Counted from the stretch's first letter, positions 13,389 to 24,436 are shown. The stretch: DNA of 64,000 nucleotides from Nyssa sinensis (GCA_008638375.1 VIRR01000536.1:124001-188000); one strand, 5' to 3'. The notes: generated from the letters alone by a model not told the origin. Translations and numbers: made by a program.

Positions 13389-13964
13389 TATTATTATCAT
13401 TAAGAACATAAGTTACTAGATCTGTAATACAGCTATAAGTCGGACAGGTATAAAAATTTAAGCTTCTCACAATCTACACTTAGTGGGTATTGAAGTTGAT
13501 TAAGTACATATGAAATTTATGGAATCTTCATAAATCTTGATAGACTAAGGAAAGAGAAAGGTAAAGGGAAGGCGCCTCAATAGAGCTAACCCTAAAGGAC
13601 CGAGGTGAGTAATCTTGCATTTGAAGTGGAGGCTTTAACTCCACGGATTTCAACAGATATTTTTAAGTTCAAATATTTACAGCATTGATATGTCAAATTC
13701 AGTATTCATGACTTCTGTTTCCTTAAATATTCTGCCATGACATGCTTCATGATTATTTACATATTATATCCGTAAATGTTTTCCTTTCAAAATAGTTAGC
13801 ATGTCTGATTTTCCTCAAACATCCTGAATTTGATTATTTCAAGTATTGAAGCATCATTGCAAAAGTTATACGTCACATGCTTTAAATACTCATGAAAGGC
13901 TTTTATATAAAAGTCATATGACAAATGTTTTGCAAGATAAATAATAAGCACATAGGTAGTGTGG

Positions 13965-14075
13965 TGAGTTGTACGGAACTCAATGGGCTTATCATGTGCA
14001 TCAACACATAGTCAGGATTTTGAGTCATACGGAACTCAATTGACCTGTCATGTGTAATGTCTGGTAGCAAGATCT
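13965..14075 (+). repeat. Two-copy tandem repeat in LTR B1
   Basis: Two copies of a unit containing 'gagttgtacggaactcaat' followed by 'catgtg' lie in the same LTR zone where B5 has its 73-bp array and B2 has its 'gcgaggcctaagcgcac' array. Confidence 0.6.
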
Positions 14076-15424
14076 AATCCCCCAGGCAAATGAGATATCT
14101 CCACGTATACGTAAAAATGGGAGTCTGGTTCGAAACAGATTTCACCTAATTAAAGAGAAAATATGACAAACGATTTTGGAAATGGAAGCAGGTTTTTATC
14201 CCCCATTTTCACTATACATGTTTACATGATTTTAAGTTATATGTTTTGAAATACACCTACTCTTTTATGGAATTATAGGTTCTAGCTTGAATACCTTGAA
14301 TGTTTCAAAGCTACATATTTTAAGAATGCATGTTCTCTATGTTCAAGTATACGACCAATTGGTAGTTGAGTATTTTATAAACTCTCATGTACGAAACCTC
14401 TACCAATTGAAAACCCATGACAGATGTAGGAATTACTCATTGGGCTTTTCGAAGCTCACCCCACTCCCTAACATTTTTCAGGTGATGATCAAGGTTGGAC
14501 ACTTGCTCAATATGGGGAGCAGTGAATGGCAACTCCAATAGGTCCTTGGAGATATTTTGGTAGTAGTGGGACCCATTATCAGTTAAACTTTTGTAATAGA
14601 AATTTTGGACAATGATGTACTTAAGCCCGAGGGGCACATGGATATGTACTATGTAGAACCTTTAGTTAATAATATTATGCTCTGATTGTTATCTTTATGT
14701 GTACCGCTATGAAGAGCGACAGTATCAGATGGATATGCGGCAGATGCTTTATTTTAAAAGAAAAGAAAAAAAAAAGAAAAAAAAAAAAAAAAGTTTTTCA
14801 CGCTTCCGCAACCACAAGTCGCATCGCTGTCTGATATTGTTGCTTATGTATGAGCCTTGTCTCGAGGCCCTCGGGTCTCGGGGCGGCGGTCGCGATCCGG
14901 TAATCCGCGTAGGGTGGGTTTCGGGTCGTGACAATGTGTGTTAATTCCCATAAGATTGTGGCCATTGAGTGAGGATGGAAATGTGTGAATCATTGATTGT
15001 ATAATGTATCATGAATATTAGGTGAAAAAATGCTTAAAAAATAAAGGAAACCATGTCAAAATTTTATGAAATTAAAAGACCCATTAGGTGTGTAAAAATA
15101 CCCATGAATAAGTGAAAAAAAGTGCTACAAAGTGGGGGTTAAAAGCCTTGAGAAAATAGGCCAAAACTAGAGAAAATTAGCCGCAGTCGCTACAGTAAAA
15201 ATTCAGAAATGGAAAAATTAGGTTGCAGCCATGAACAATGAAATCAGAAAAATAGTCCAGACTGCCCCAAGCCACGCCCAGCCTCCCTGTCTCGCCCGCC
15301 TACGCGCCACGCGGTGCCATGCGCCCTGCGACTGCGCCACGCCCCCAGTTCCCCACGCCCTTTGCCTGCGAGCTCGCCATACGCGCCCATGCGTGTGCCT
15401 ACGCGCCTATGCTGCCCAGCCACC

Positions 15425-15605
15425 TGACACCAGTGTTTGGCCACCCTTTTGAGCCATGTTTCGGCACCTTTTTGAGCCATGTTTGGGAACCTTTTTACAC
15501 TATGTTTGGGCACCATATTAGGCCATGTTTGGCCACCTTTTTGGGCTATTTTTGATAACCTTTTTGGGTCATGTTTGGCCACTTACATGGGCCATGTTTG
15601 GCCTC
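15425..15605 (+). repeat. Roughly 30-bp minisatellite in the A2 5' LTR
   Basis: Six to seven imperfect units of the type 'gccatgtttgggcaccttt' are present. They create long spurious open frames on both strands. The matching array of the 3' LTR lies at 21905-22105 with a slightly different number of units. Confidence 0.85.
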
Positions 15606-15966
15606 CCTTCCTTAGATAATTTTTGGTGAGCTTCTTGACCCATACTTGGACTATGCCTTAGGGCATTTTGGGACCCATTTGGGCCATTATCCCAAGGCAT
15701 TTTTAGAAATGTTTTAAGACTATTTTGAAGCCATTTTTGAACATGCTTGACTTAAACTATTTTAAATATTAATTGGGAGAGATGCTTGAGTAACATTAGG
15801 AGGCCATCTTGGTTAAGTTAAATGGCAAGCCTTCACTTATAATTTTGGGGAAACATGTGGGAATGAATGCATACTTAATTAAATTCATTTTAATGACTTT
15901 TCCTTTACTTTTCGTATTTCAATTCATTCACTCCCCGAGTTTGTGGAAATTCGGGGCATAACAACG

Positions 15967-15978
15967 TGGTATCAGAGC
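15967..15978 (+). other. Primer binding site, initiator tRNA-Met type
   Basis: TGGTATCAGAGC starts three bases after the 5' LTR end. It is the standard plant complement to the 3' end of initiator tRNA-Met, used to prime minus-strand DNA synthesis. This fixes the orientation of the element and the 3' boundary of its left LTR. Confidence 0.93.
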
Positions 15979-17116
15979 ATAGGTTTGAATACCTAGAGAC
16001 CGTGGGGTGTTGTTGAACACAATGAGACTATGTTATATGATTTGAAATTTGTGTAAACCTTGTGTAATGTGTAACCTTTGACAACTTGGTATTAAAGTTC
16101 TAGTTTGAGAATACTTGGCGATGATAGGTGTTGTTGAACACCATGGGACCCTTGAGGAGAGCATTTGACTTAATGTAAGTTGTCGGTGGTATGTGGTAGG
16201 ATCTTGTGTGTTATGTAGTTATTTTCACTGAATGCATGACTTGTTGTGATTATGTGTTAGTTGATGATATACTATGATGCATGATTACGTGATATGATGC
16301 AGTGTGGTGTATGATATGAATGATATGTATATTGGTATGACCGTATGTGATAACATGGTATGTGATCTAATGTCTTGGAGTAGTGGATGGGGTTTAGACC
16401 TTAAGTAAGTTGGACTAGTTGAATACTAGCATGACTTAAGACATGTGTATATTGTATTGCTTAAATAGAGTTTTCTTGGCAAAAGACTATGTTTGAATTA
16501 GGGGGAAATTTGTTAATTGTTTATTGTAACCAATGGTTGGAGGTGGTTGACGTGAGTTTTATAAATTATGATTAAGCAAATATGTCTACAGGATGTGTTA
16601 GGTTATCAGGTGATGATTGATGATCTCTGGTTTTAGGAAAATTGTATAAACATGAATAGTCTGAAAAATATTATTGTGGATTAATCCGGATTATGATGTA
16701 ATTGAGTTTTGATTTCGTGCTTAGGACGAATATTGATAAATTTAAGTGATGTGAATCTGAAAGTTGGGGATTGAAATGATTTCTTTATTTAACTGGAATA
16801 TGTTATTTTGTGGTGGCCTAAGGAGGTGACCTAGTGATGGATACTATTGACTTCCCTAGTCTTATAAAATGATCGATACTAGTTGTTATGAAAATAATGA
16901 ATTGATTAAATGAACTTGTGAATATAAGCCTTGTGAAAATAATGAGTTGCATAAAATGGGCCAAATTGAGGTGTGAATTATAAACCTAGTTCTAGCATAA
17001 TTTGTAAGAGTGATTACATAATTATGATTGAATGAAGAATAAATATTGGTTGTTGCTTTAAAGGAAATTGTATATTAGGTTAAGAGTTAGATGAATTAAA
17101 TTTTTGAATAAGAGTC

Positions 17117-17380
17117 TTGTGTTTAAGATGCAAATTATATGAATATACTTGGGGTAGTGTGACACTGACGAGAATCTGTAGAGATTGCTCGATAGAGATA
17201 GCTGACCGCGTCCTTTATTTTGACTTCATTCTACTTGACATGCCTAGTTTTGGCATTATATTGAGGACGTATTGGTTGTTTGTTTTTCGGGCGAGTGTAG
17301 ACTACTATAGGGGGAGAGTGACGGTGTGTACTCTTGAGGGAGATAGTTTTATTTCACGGGGTGTCCGTGGATCCTTCTAG
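17117..17380 (+). pseudogene. Ty3/gypsy aspartic protease C-terminal relic
   Basis: The 87-residue open frame resembles the region after the catalytic Asp in gypsy proteases. A stretch of the type 'DxILLDMxxFxxILxxxWL' (about residues 40-54) is followed by 'ASVDYYRGRVT' and 'GVRGS', matching the usual 'ILGMDWL...DC...K.VTF' arrangement. The GMD of that motif is changed to RTY. The catalytic D-S/T-G site is not seen upstream in frame. It is a broken fragment of element A2. Confidence 0.6.
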
Positions 17381-17530
17381 GATGGACTTTGATATGAGTT
17401 AGGAGAGGTTAGACTTCAAGTTAATTGGGCTGGTTTGGATTTTGTGATTAGGTGAGTGCTTGATACTTTAGTGTGTGAAATTATACAATATGTGGTATGT
17501 TCGATTATTGATGAACTGGGGCTAGATGCT

Positions 17531-17561
<31 letters not shown>

Positions 17562-19547
17562 GACCGAGTGATTTGTGAGATAAGCTATATGCTTAGTTAT
17601 CTATAAAGTAAGCTATGAGCCTGGATATCTAGAGGATTGGATGTATGCCTAGTTCACTATATGATAGGTCGTGTATTTATTCATGTATATGTATATTCTT
17701 AGGATGGATCCATACCTAAATGTTTATGTGGTAGGGTACGTGTTAGCTATTGAATATTGTTGTTGATTCTATGTGTGTATGCTAGGTTAGTACCCGATGT
17801 TCATAGGGTTACAGTACTACGACTATGATATCTAAACAAACTGGATTGGTAGTAATACGTGTATAAAAGTATGCTTAACCATGTTATGTATGTATGAATG
17901 ATTAAATGAATATTAACTGTTATGAGCATATGATGTAGAAATGTATATACTAGGTCATAAACCCATGTGGTTAGGATCACTTGAAATTGTATTATGAATA
18001 TACTGAATTGGTAGCAGGTTTTGAGTTACAAGTGTATGGACTGGCCAATCCATCACCCAGTAACAAAAGGAACTGTGATCTATGAAGGGTTATCACCTAG
18101 TTATATACAGGAAAAAGGTAAAAGATAACTAATAAGAAGTTTTAAGGCGGCAAGGAAAAATGAATTAACTAAGGCGAACTTGCGTGAGTATGTACTAATT
18201 ACATGATGGAAACGTAATGCATCTTTAGTATTTGTCAAGGTTTAATTGATTTGTTGTATGTGTTAAGTATCAGATTTTTTTTTTTTTACTTACTGTATGT
18301 GTAAGGTATGTGAGTATAAATGAAGTATGTTAAATTCTTTGATGTGTAAGAGATATGTATTACATGTTTTGTTTTTATATACACCCACGGATTAGGTACA
18401 TACGTGCTTGCATATTTATGTTGCATTTTGGAGCATGTCATTGGATAATGCATGAAATTAAAAGCTTGAAAGCTTAAGGAGATGAAAATAGAAAACTTTT
18501 GATAATATGTAGTATGAATGGAAATGAATTACACTAAGATAAAATAGCTGAGGTGAATAAGAAAAAGTAAAGATGGACGCCTACCATTATTTTGTATATA
18601 TGGGAATGTGTAGGAAATATACGTGGGGTAAAGAGTAAGAGATTTTATTTTTTTATTTTTTTATTTTTTTATCCTTTGAGGAATTAGATTGTTGAATTAT
18701 TAGTTAATGGAGTATGGTGATCGTGTTGTTTGATATAGAGAATGGATTGTGAATGACATGGTTGGCTCAAGCTTGTGGTGAGTAAAATTTCAAATTTTTA
18801 TTTAACATATAATTTGAGAATGAAAATTTTAATTTGAAAATGGAATGATCTTGTGAAAGTCCAATGACTGGTGAATAGAAATGGTGAATTATTGTTAATA
18901 TTGGGTTAGGATTTACTACCAACAGTGGTGGATACTCTTAGAATATAAGATTAGTTGGAAATGGTATATCTCGAGGATGGAGTGACCTATAGATATACAT
19001 ATTGAACTGTGGTTGGCTATTGAGAATTATAATAGTGCATTTGATGACTTTTGATTTTTAGTGGAGTATGAAAGTGCTAGGAATTTTGTCATGATTATTT
19101 CCTGTTGTGGCCACATGGTGGTTAGATTGATCTTCAAGGGGTGAGGTTTTTTATTATATTTCTTTGATGATAGAAGTCATTTTGTTAGTAAGGCCTGTGC
19201 ATACCTGTTTTGTTTTTCCCTAGTTGATGGATGATAGATTATAATCATAATTTATATCATGAGTGAACACTAATAATGATGAATTAGTTTGGGACATTCT
19301 GATGATTTACTTGAAAAAATTACTGTTGTAGGGAGAATGAATTCTCCATAGAAGGAATTGATAATGTATCTTGTGATGATTGTGAAATTATATGAATTGA
19401 AAACTCAATTTGTGGACTTATAACAAAGTGATTAAATGATCAATCTGATGTGTAGGAGGGTTTCTAATTATGTTGATTATAGTGCCTAAATTAAGTTAGA
19501 TTTGGAACTAATGTGATAACATGAGTGTTATAGATCTTTGCTAGATC

Positions 19548-19823
19548 TTGATTGATAAAAGTATTGGAGAAGTAGCCTACCGATTGGCGCTACTGCCACA
19601 GTTATCTAGGGTTCATGAAGTCTTTCATGTATTGATGTTGGGGAAGTATGAGCTTGACCCTTCACATATACTAGATTGGGTCGATCTTGAAATGGAGGGT
19701 GGTGTTTCTTATGATGAGAGGCCTGTAGAGATATTGGACTTGGGGAACCAGGTTTTGTGGGGCAAGACCATCCCTTTGGTCAGGGTTCTTTGGAGCCATT
19801 ATAGGGTCGAGGAGGTCGCTTAG
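19548..19823 (+). pseudogene. Ty3/gypsy integrase C-terminus with chromodomain-like tail
   Basis: The 91-residue frame matches the end of gypsy chromovirus polyproteins: 'AYRLALLPQLSRVHEVFHV', then 'DPSHIL', then the tail '...ERPVEILDLGNQVLWGKTIPLVRVLWSHY'. In relatives the tail binds chromatin and guides integration. The frame ends at a TAG where relatives have a conserved Trp (TGG) near the end of the tail, and the next codons still fit the family, so this stop looks like one G-to-A change. The integrase core upstream is missing. The purine tract and 3' LTR follow, as expected. Confidence 0.8.
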
Positions 19824-19907
19824 GAATGTGAGACTAAAACCCGTACTAGGTGTCCAAAGTTGTTTGTTTCTAGAGGTACATTTTTAAATTTTGGGACGAA
19901 ATTTCTT

Positions 19908-19921
19908 AAAGGGGGGAAGGA
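19908..19921 (+). other. Polypurine tract of element A2
   Basis: AAAGGGGGGAAGGA abuts the 3' LTR start TGTAGAG at 19922. It is the expected primer for plus-strand DNA synthesis and confirms the orientation of the element. Confidence 0.88.
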
Positions 19922-20341
19922 TGTAGAGATCTTAAAAATGAGGGTAAATTTTTTGTTTTTACCGGTAGGGCATTATTCATGCACCGTTTGCTGGTAGGGC
20001 GCTATACATGCACATTTAACTATAAGTCATATTTAGAAGCATATTTTTAGTATTCCATAGAAGATAAATATGCTTAGAATGTTAAAATACACCTCCTGTA
20101 AAAATTTAAGCCTATTCGGAGATAGTTTCAAAAATTGGATCAAAAGGGCATCCAGGTGGCCCGGGTGGATCCGGCCACAGGCGAAAATATATTTTTTTAA
20201 ATATTTTCATTTAAAATAATTTTAAGAACTTTGGTTAAAGTAAAATGTCGAATTGAGACGTTTCAAGACAAGTTGTAATGTAACGGGGGGGCCCGGATTC
20301 ATTAAGGGCAAAAGGGTCATTTTGTACCTTTGCCCCTCCAC

Positions 20342-20349
20342 TATAAATA
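20342..20349 (+). promoter_or_regulatory. Putative LTR TATA box (A2 3' LTR)
   Basis: TATAAATA lies 420 bases into the LTR in the same context as in the 5' LTR. It would read rightward out of the element into B5 and D remnants. Confidence 0.55.
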
Positions 20350-21904
20350 CAACCATTCAGAGATAGAAAAATCAGAATTGGGCTAGAGAAGAAGTAGAAT
20401 TCGCGCAAGGGAGAAAAACGGAGAGAAAACCTAGAGTTTTCTAACTTTAAGCCTCCAAAACTCATCTTTAAGCTTAGATTTTCACAAGACTTCCTTCTAA
20501 GAAGTTGTTCCTCTCAACAAGGACTATATTCTCACAGATCGGTTCGGCTATGCAGTGAACAAAACTCATGCTCCATGTGTGATGAAATTGTTAGAGTGAT
20601 GAACATGAGACTTGATCATATACTAAATTCATTGAATTGTGACTTACATTCATGTAGATAAAGTGTTGTGAATTTAAAGTTATGCTTTACTTTATGAAAG
20701 AGGCATATTTTTAAGTCATGCTCCATGTGTGATGAAATGTTTCATTGAATTGCATAAAAATGAAACCAAAGCATGTTGGCATAGTGTGAGTCCTTGGAGG
20801 CATGGCGTGAGTTGAGCACTTGGTGCTATGCATTATGAGGGTGTAGATCCTGTGGTGAAAAATCCAAAATTGGTCATTGGTACTCATGCCAACGGGAACG
20901 AACCGTGAAGTGAAACATAGAAGGGTACTCGATGGACCTACGGGGAAGGACCATAAAACCGAGACATGGGTGTGGCATAGAGGTTGCATGTGTGTGTCAT
21001 GCATATCACCTTTACATTGCATTGATGAATGGGTAAATGTATAGCTTTTAAAATGTACACTTGCATATGCCACGCCTTAAATTTGTTCTTAGCATTAGCA
21101 TTGTGCCATACCAACGGTTGTGCTAACCCCTCGTGGGATATCATATTTCAGATGACGCTCACGGTACTTGAGACTTGATGAAGTCTTGAAGGAAGGAGGG
21201 GAAGTGGACTAGGAAGGATATTTGGCCCTTGGGGCATATTTTGTATGTATGAGCATAAGCCCAAATGGCTTTTATTTCATTTTGGAAAAGTATAGTGAAC
21301 TATAAGCCTAGGCCAAATTTGTAATGTAAGGGCTTAAGCCCAAATGACATGTTGAACATATTTATTTAATGTGCCTCACATGTATATATATGTTGAAGGG
21401 AATGATGTGTGTTAATTCCCATGAGATTGTGGCCATTGAGTAAGGATGGAAATGTGTGAATCATTGATTGTATAATGTATCACGAATATTAGGTGAAAAA
21501 ATGCTTAGAAAATAAAGGAAACCATGTCAAAATTTTATGAAATTAAAAGAACCATTAGGTGTGTAAAAATGCCCATGAAGAAGTGGGAAAAAGTGCCATA
21601 AAGTGAGGGTTAAAAGCCTTGAGGAAATAGGCCAAAACTAGAGAAAATTAGCCGCAGCCACTATAGTAAAAATTCAGAAATGGAAAAATTAGGTTGCAGC
21701 CATGAACAGTGAAAATCAGAAAAATAGCCTAGATTGCCCCAGGCCACGCCCAGCCCCCTACCGCGCGCCCCGTGACTGTGCCGCGCGCCCGTGCGCCTGC
21801 GCACGCCCAGTGCCCCACACGCGCCCTGTGCCCCAGGCCGCCTTGCCTGCGCGCACGCCATGCACGCCCATGCTGCCCAGCCACCTAACACCCTCCTGAC
21901 ACCA

Positions 21905-22105
21905 GTGTTTGGCCACCCTTTTGAGCCATGTTTGGGCACCTTTTTGAGCCATGTTTGGGAACCTTTTTGGACTATGTTTGGGCACCATATTGGGCCATGT
22001 TTGGCCAACCTTTGGGTCATGTTTGGCCACCTTTTTGGGCTATTTTTGGTAACCTTTTTGGGCCATGTTTGGCCACTTACATGGGCCATGTTTGGCCTCC
22101 CTTCC
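21905..22105 (+). repeat. Roughly 30-bp minisatellite in the A2 3' LTR
   Basis: Seven to eight imperfect units contain 'gccatgtttgggcaccttttt'. They are homologous to 15425-15605 and explain the overlapping open frames on both strands here. Confidence 0.85.
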
Positions 22106-22457
22106 TTAGATAATTTTTGGTGAGCTTCTTGACCTATACTTGGACTATGCCTTAAGGCATTTTGGGGCCCATTTGGGCCATTATCCCAAGGCATTTTTAG
22201 AAATGTTTTGAGACTATTTTGAAGCCATTTTTTAACATGCATGACTTAAATTATTTTAAATATTACTTGGGAAAGATGCTTGAGTAAAATTAGAAGGCCA
22301 TCTTGGTTAAGTTAAATGGCAAGGCTTCACTTATAATTTTGGGGAAACATGGGGGAATGAATGCATACTTAATTAAATTCACCTTAATGACCTTTCCTTT
22401 ACTTTTCATATTTAAATTCACTCACTCCCCAGGTTTGTGGAAATTCGGGGCATGACA

Positions 22458-22508
22458 GGCCGGTGTCGTGATGCCAGATCCGCATAGGGTGAGTTTCGGG
22501 TCGTGACA
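22458..22508 (+). mobile_element. Family B LTR, copy B5, right end
   Basis: This 51-bp piece ends 'agggtgagtttcgggtcgtgaca' like the other family B LTR ends, and is followed by the duplicated GCGTT (22509-22513). It is the separated 3' end of the LTR that begins at 6256. Confidence 0.8.
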
Positions 22509-22929
22509 GCGTTCCTTTCGAATAAGCCATTTATCATATTCTCTCTTACCAACCTACTAAGATGAAATTTTCTTGTAGGTAAAAATGTCTGAGGATGTAA
22601 GATCATTTCATGAGAACACAACCTCATGAAAGACTTGTTAGGATCGCATTTCTTATCAAGTAAGACTCTGATGAGTCATTTTTGAGGGCATAACCTCAAA
22701 CAATTCTATCAAGATGATCTCTTTAGAGAAAATTTGGTAAGGACAACACTCATTTTCGCTAGTCAGGAACTGCGAAGGGTCTGATTAGCCTGAGGGTGAT
22801 CTGTAGGAATCTTATAGAGGAATAAATCCGACCACGTCAAAATTACAATCAAGGTCAAAATGGTTGTCTTTTTTTTTTTTCTTGCTCTAACGTTTACTTG
22901 CTTGCAAGTTCCGTCAATGAAGGGCTTTC
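22509..22929. repeat. Remnant of host element D, right piece
   Basis: It continues the 'gatagcattcctttcg...taagcc' repeats interrupted at 6255. Further units contain 'gaggatgtaa' and 'taacctca'. It ends with 'caatgaagggctttc', a purine-containing stretch immediately before an LTR-like TGTAGACACC start. It therefore looks like the 3' untranslated part of an old gypsy element, but no coding domain is present. Confidence 0.5.
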
Positions 22930-23039
22930 TGTAGACACCTCATTTTGTGACCCTTGATTAAGTAGTAAAAACCAATGATTATGCTAAGAATCCTACTTCA
23001 AGTAAGGACTCTTCCTAATTAAGTTATATTCCCATTAGG

Positions 23040-23460
23040 ACCCCTCTTAACAGAGTCTTATTCCCGTTAGGACTCTTTTGTCAGAGTCCCACTCCAAGTA
23101 GGACTCTTCTTGATAGAGTCCTACTCCCATTAGGACTCTCTTGCCAAAGTTTTAGTCTAAGTATGACTCTTCTTGATAGAGTCCCACTCTCGTTAGGACT
23201 CTCCTAACAGAGTCACAGTCTAAGTAAGATTGTTCTCGATAGAGTCTCACTCCCGTTAGGACTCTTCCTGATAGAATCCCACTCTCGTTAGGACTCTTCT
23301 GTCAGAGTCATAGTCCAAGTAGGATTCTTCGCGATAGAGTCTCACTCCCGTTAAGACTCTTCTTGATAGAGTCCCACTCTTGTTAGGACTCTCTTGTCAG
23401 AGTCCCAGTCCCAATAGGACTCTTCCTAACAGAGCCCCACCCCCGTTAGGACTCTTCTAC
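23040..23460 (+). repeat. Degenerate tandem repeats, 'agagtcccactcccgttaggactctt' type
   Basis: About a dozen units of roughly 30 bp alternate 'cccgttaggactctt' with 'gatagagtcccact' and variants such as 'agtcc(a)agtaggactctt'. They lie in the U3-like part of the LTR-like sequence. Function is unknown. Confidence 0.85.
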
Positions 23461-24073
23461 CCATCAGAGGGTGTTTTGGTAATTTCGGCACCCTTTTGCC
23501 CACTAAGGGCATTTTGGTAATTTTGGCACAATCCTACCCTCAGTAGGACTTCCTAGTTACTTGAAAGGCATTTTCATAATTTTGATATCATTTTACCCAC
23601 ATGGGGGTAATTTAGTAATTTTAGCCCTTTGGTGACAAATTGGCGGTAATTTGGTCATTTCACGTGTCTTGTGGCAATCTAGAGATTCTCTACCGACTTG
23701 GGGGAAATTTGGTAATCTTGAGTGGTAGTAGTCTATTTAGGTATAATTAGGACTTTTCGCTTTTAGAGTTTTCATAAATCTGCTTGCTTAATATTTTCTT
23801 AAATGGAGATACATTGAACCTAGACGTTTTCATTTTAGATTTTATTTTTCATTTACACTCTATTTCTCTTTTATCTTATTCGGTCTTGCATATAGGCATC
23901 AATTCTATTGGTTTGCTCATTGTCATAATTATTTATTAATTTAGTTAGTTAGGATAATTATTCTTATTTATTTTTTTATTTATTTAATTAGATAATTATC
24001 ACTCAAGACATGATCCTAGCCCTCCATTTTAGGGTTTCATCTTAGACCTTTGGATCAAATCCCTATATTTCTC

Positions 24074-24081
24074 TATAAATA
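24074..24081 (+). promoter_or_regulatory. Putative TATA box of LTR C
   Basis: TATAAATA in the context 'ctctataaatagagccct' is a strong match to a plant TATA box. It is placed as expected for the U3/R transition of an LTR. Confidence 0.6.
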
Positions 24082-24436
24082 GAGCCCTCAGGCCATCAAT
24101 TTTAAGGGACACAAAAATATATGAAGGAAAGACAGTTTCCATAGCCTTATGCTGTTAGGTTAATTCTAGGATAATAGTTGTCATATTGAACTTTGTTTCC
24201 TTATTTTGAGGTCGGTAGGATATGGAAGGTGGTGCTAGGTTTTGAATCCATTACCTTGGAACCTTCCGTGCCTGGTCGACGTGATAAAATTAACCTTTCC
24301 TAATCTGTACCCTGAAGAGCTATTTAGAGACACATGTCATGCTTCAAATATGTTTGTCACTTTATGGTATATCAATCATCAATTTAAAATTTTTCACTAT
24401 CACTCATCTCCTCTATCAACTTTATAAATTTCTTTT

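Larger units (their letters stand above)
10549..14933 (+). mobile_element. Family B solo LTR, copy B1, inside the A2 5' LTR
   Basis: The 4385-bp insert begins TGTAATACCCCGACCC and ends GGGTTTCGGGTCGTGACA. It is flanked by the perfect 5-bp duplication ATGTG (10544-10548 and 14934-14938). The uninterrupted 3' LTR of A2 supplies the empty site near 21400-21415. No primer site or paired terminal repeat is found inside, so it is read as one long solo LTR. It is longer than B2, B3 and B5 partly because it holds an extra block near 13005-13555 with an exon-like ORF. Confidence 0.87.
8583..15963 (+). repeat. 5' LTR of element A2, split by B1
   Basis: It runs from TGTAGAGATCTGAAAAAT to CATAACA. Without the 4385-bp B1 insert and duplicated target it is about 2.99 kb. 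It keeps roughly 490 bases (about 9235-9721) missing from its 3' partner. Many substitutions and small gaps separate the two LTRs, so the insertion is not recent. GC-rich DNA lies near 15250-15420. Confidence 0.87.
15964..19921 (+). mobile_element. Degenerate internal region of element A2
   Basis: About 3.96 kb lies between the LTRs. Apart from the primer site, the protease relic, the integrase tail and the purine tract, I see no conserved retrotransposon domain. The sequence is AT-rich, full of stops and includes a (TA)n run at 17531-17558. Intact relatives in this lineage carry gag and pol here, so most of the coding region has been lost or has decayed beyond recognition. Confidence 0.75.
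8583..22457 (+). mobile_element. Family A two-LTR Ty3/gypsy element (A2), degenerate
   Basis: The element has a 5' LTR at 8583-15963 (split by B1), an internal region at 15964-19921 and a 3' LTR at 19922-22457. It inserted into family B LTR B5. The flanks GGGCC (8578-8582) and GGCCG (22458-22462) are consistent with a 5-bp TSD that lost one G on the right. The internal region is only about 4 kb and retains a tRNA-iMet primer site, a protease tail relic, an integrase C-terminus with chromodomain-like tail and a purine tract. Reverse transcriptase, RNase H and the integrase core are not recognisable, so it could not have moved without help in its present form. Ty3/gypsy chromovirus (Tekay/Del-like) is the likely lineage. 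Confidence 0.85.
19922..22457 (+). repeat. 3' LTR of element A2
   Basis: The 2536-bp LTR runs from TGTAGAGATC to CATGACA and aligns along its length with the 5' LTR once B1 is removed. It lacks about 490 bases present in the 5' LTR (junction near 20565-20589) and carries a copied 23-bp filler there. GC-rich DNA lies near 21740-21890. Confidence 0.9.
22930..24433 (+). mobile_element. LTR-like sequence, family C
   Basis: It starts TGTAGACACCTCATTTTG, a start typical of some plant Ty3/gypsy LTRs, preceded by a purine-containing stretch. A strong TATA box (TATAAATA, 24074-24081) lies about 1.14 kb in. A block at 24172-24237 ('ttgaactttgtttccttatt', 'gtaggatat') is also found at 31105-31170. The 3' limit is uncertain: it is placed where gag sequence of another element begins. 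No TSD can be assigned. Confidence 0.5.

Noticed and set aside
21661..22242. 193-codon minus-strand open frame with repeated 'WPNM' and 'AKH' motifs
   Set aside because: It is a by-product of the 30-bp minisatellite and GC-rich part of the family A LTR. The same happens at 15244-15582, and the frames are not conserved between the two LTRs.
23040..23460. CRISPR-like array
   Set aside because: The units are contiguous and diverged with no unique spacers, and this is plant nuclear DNA.
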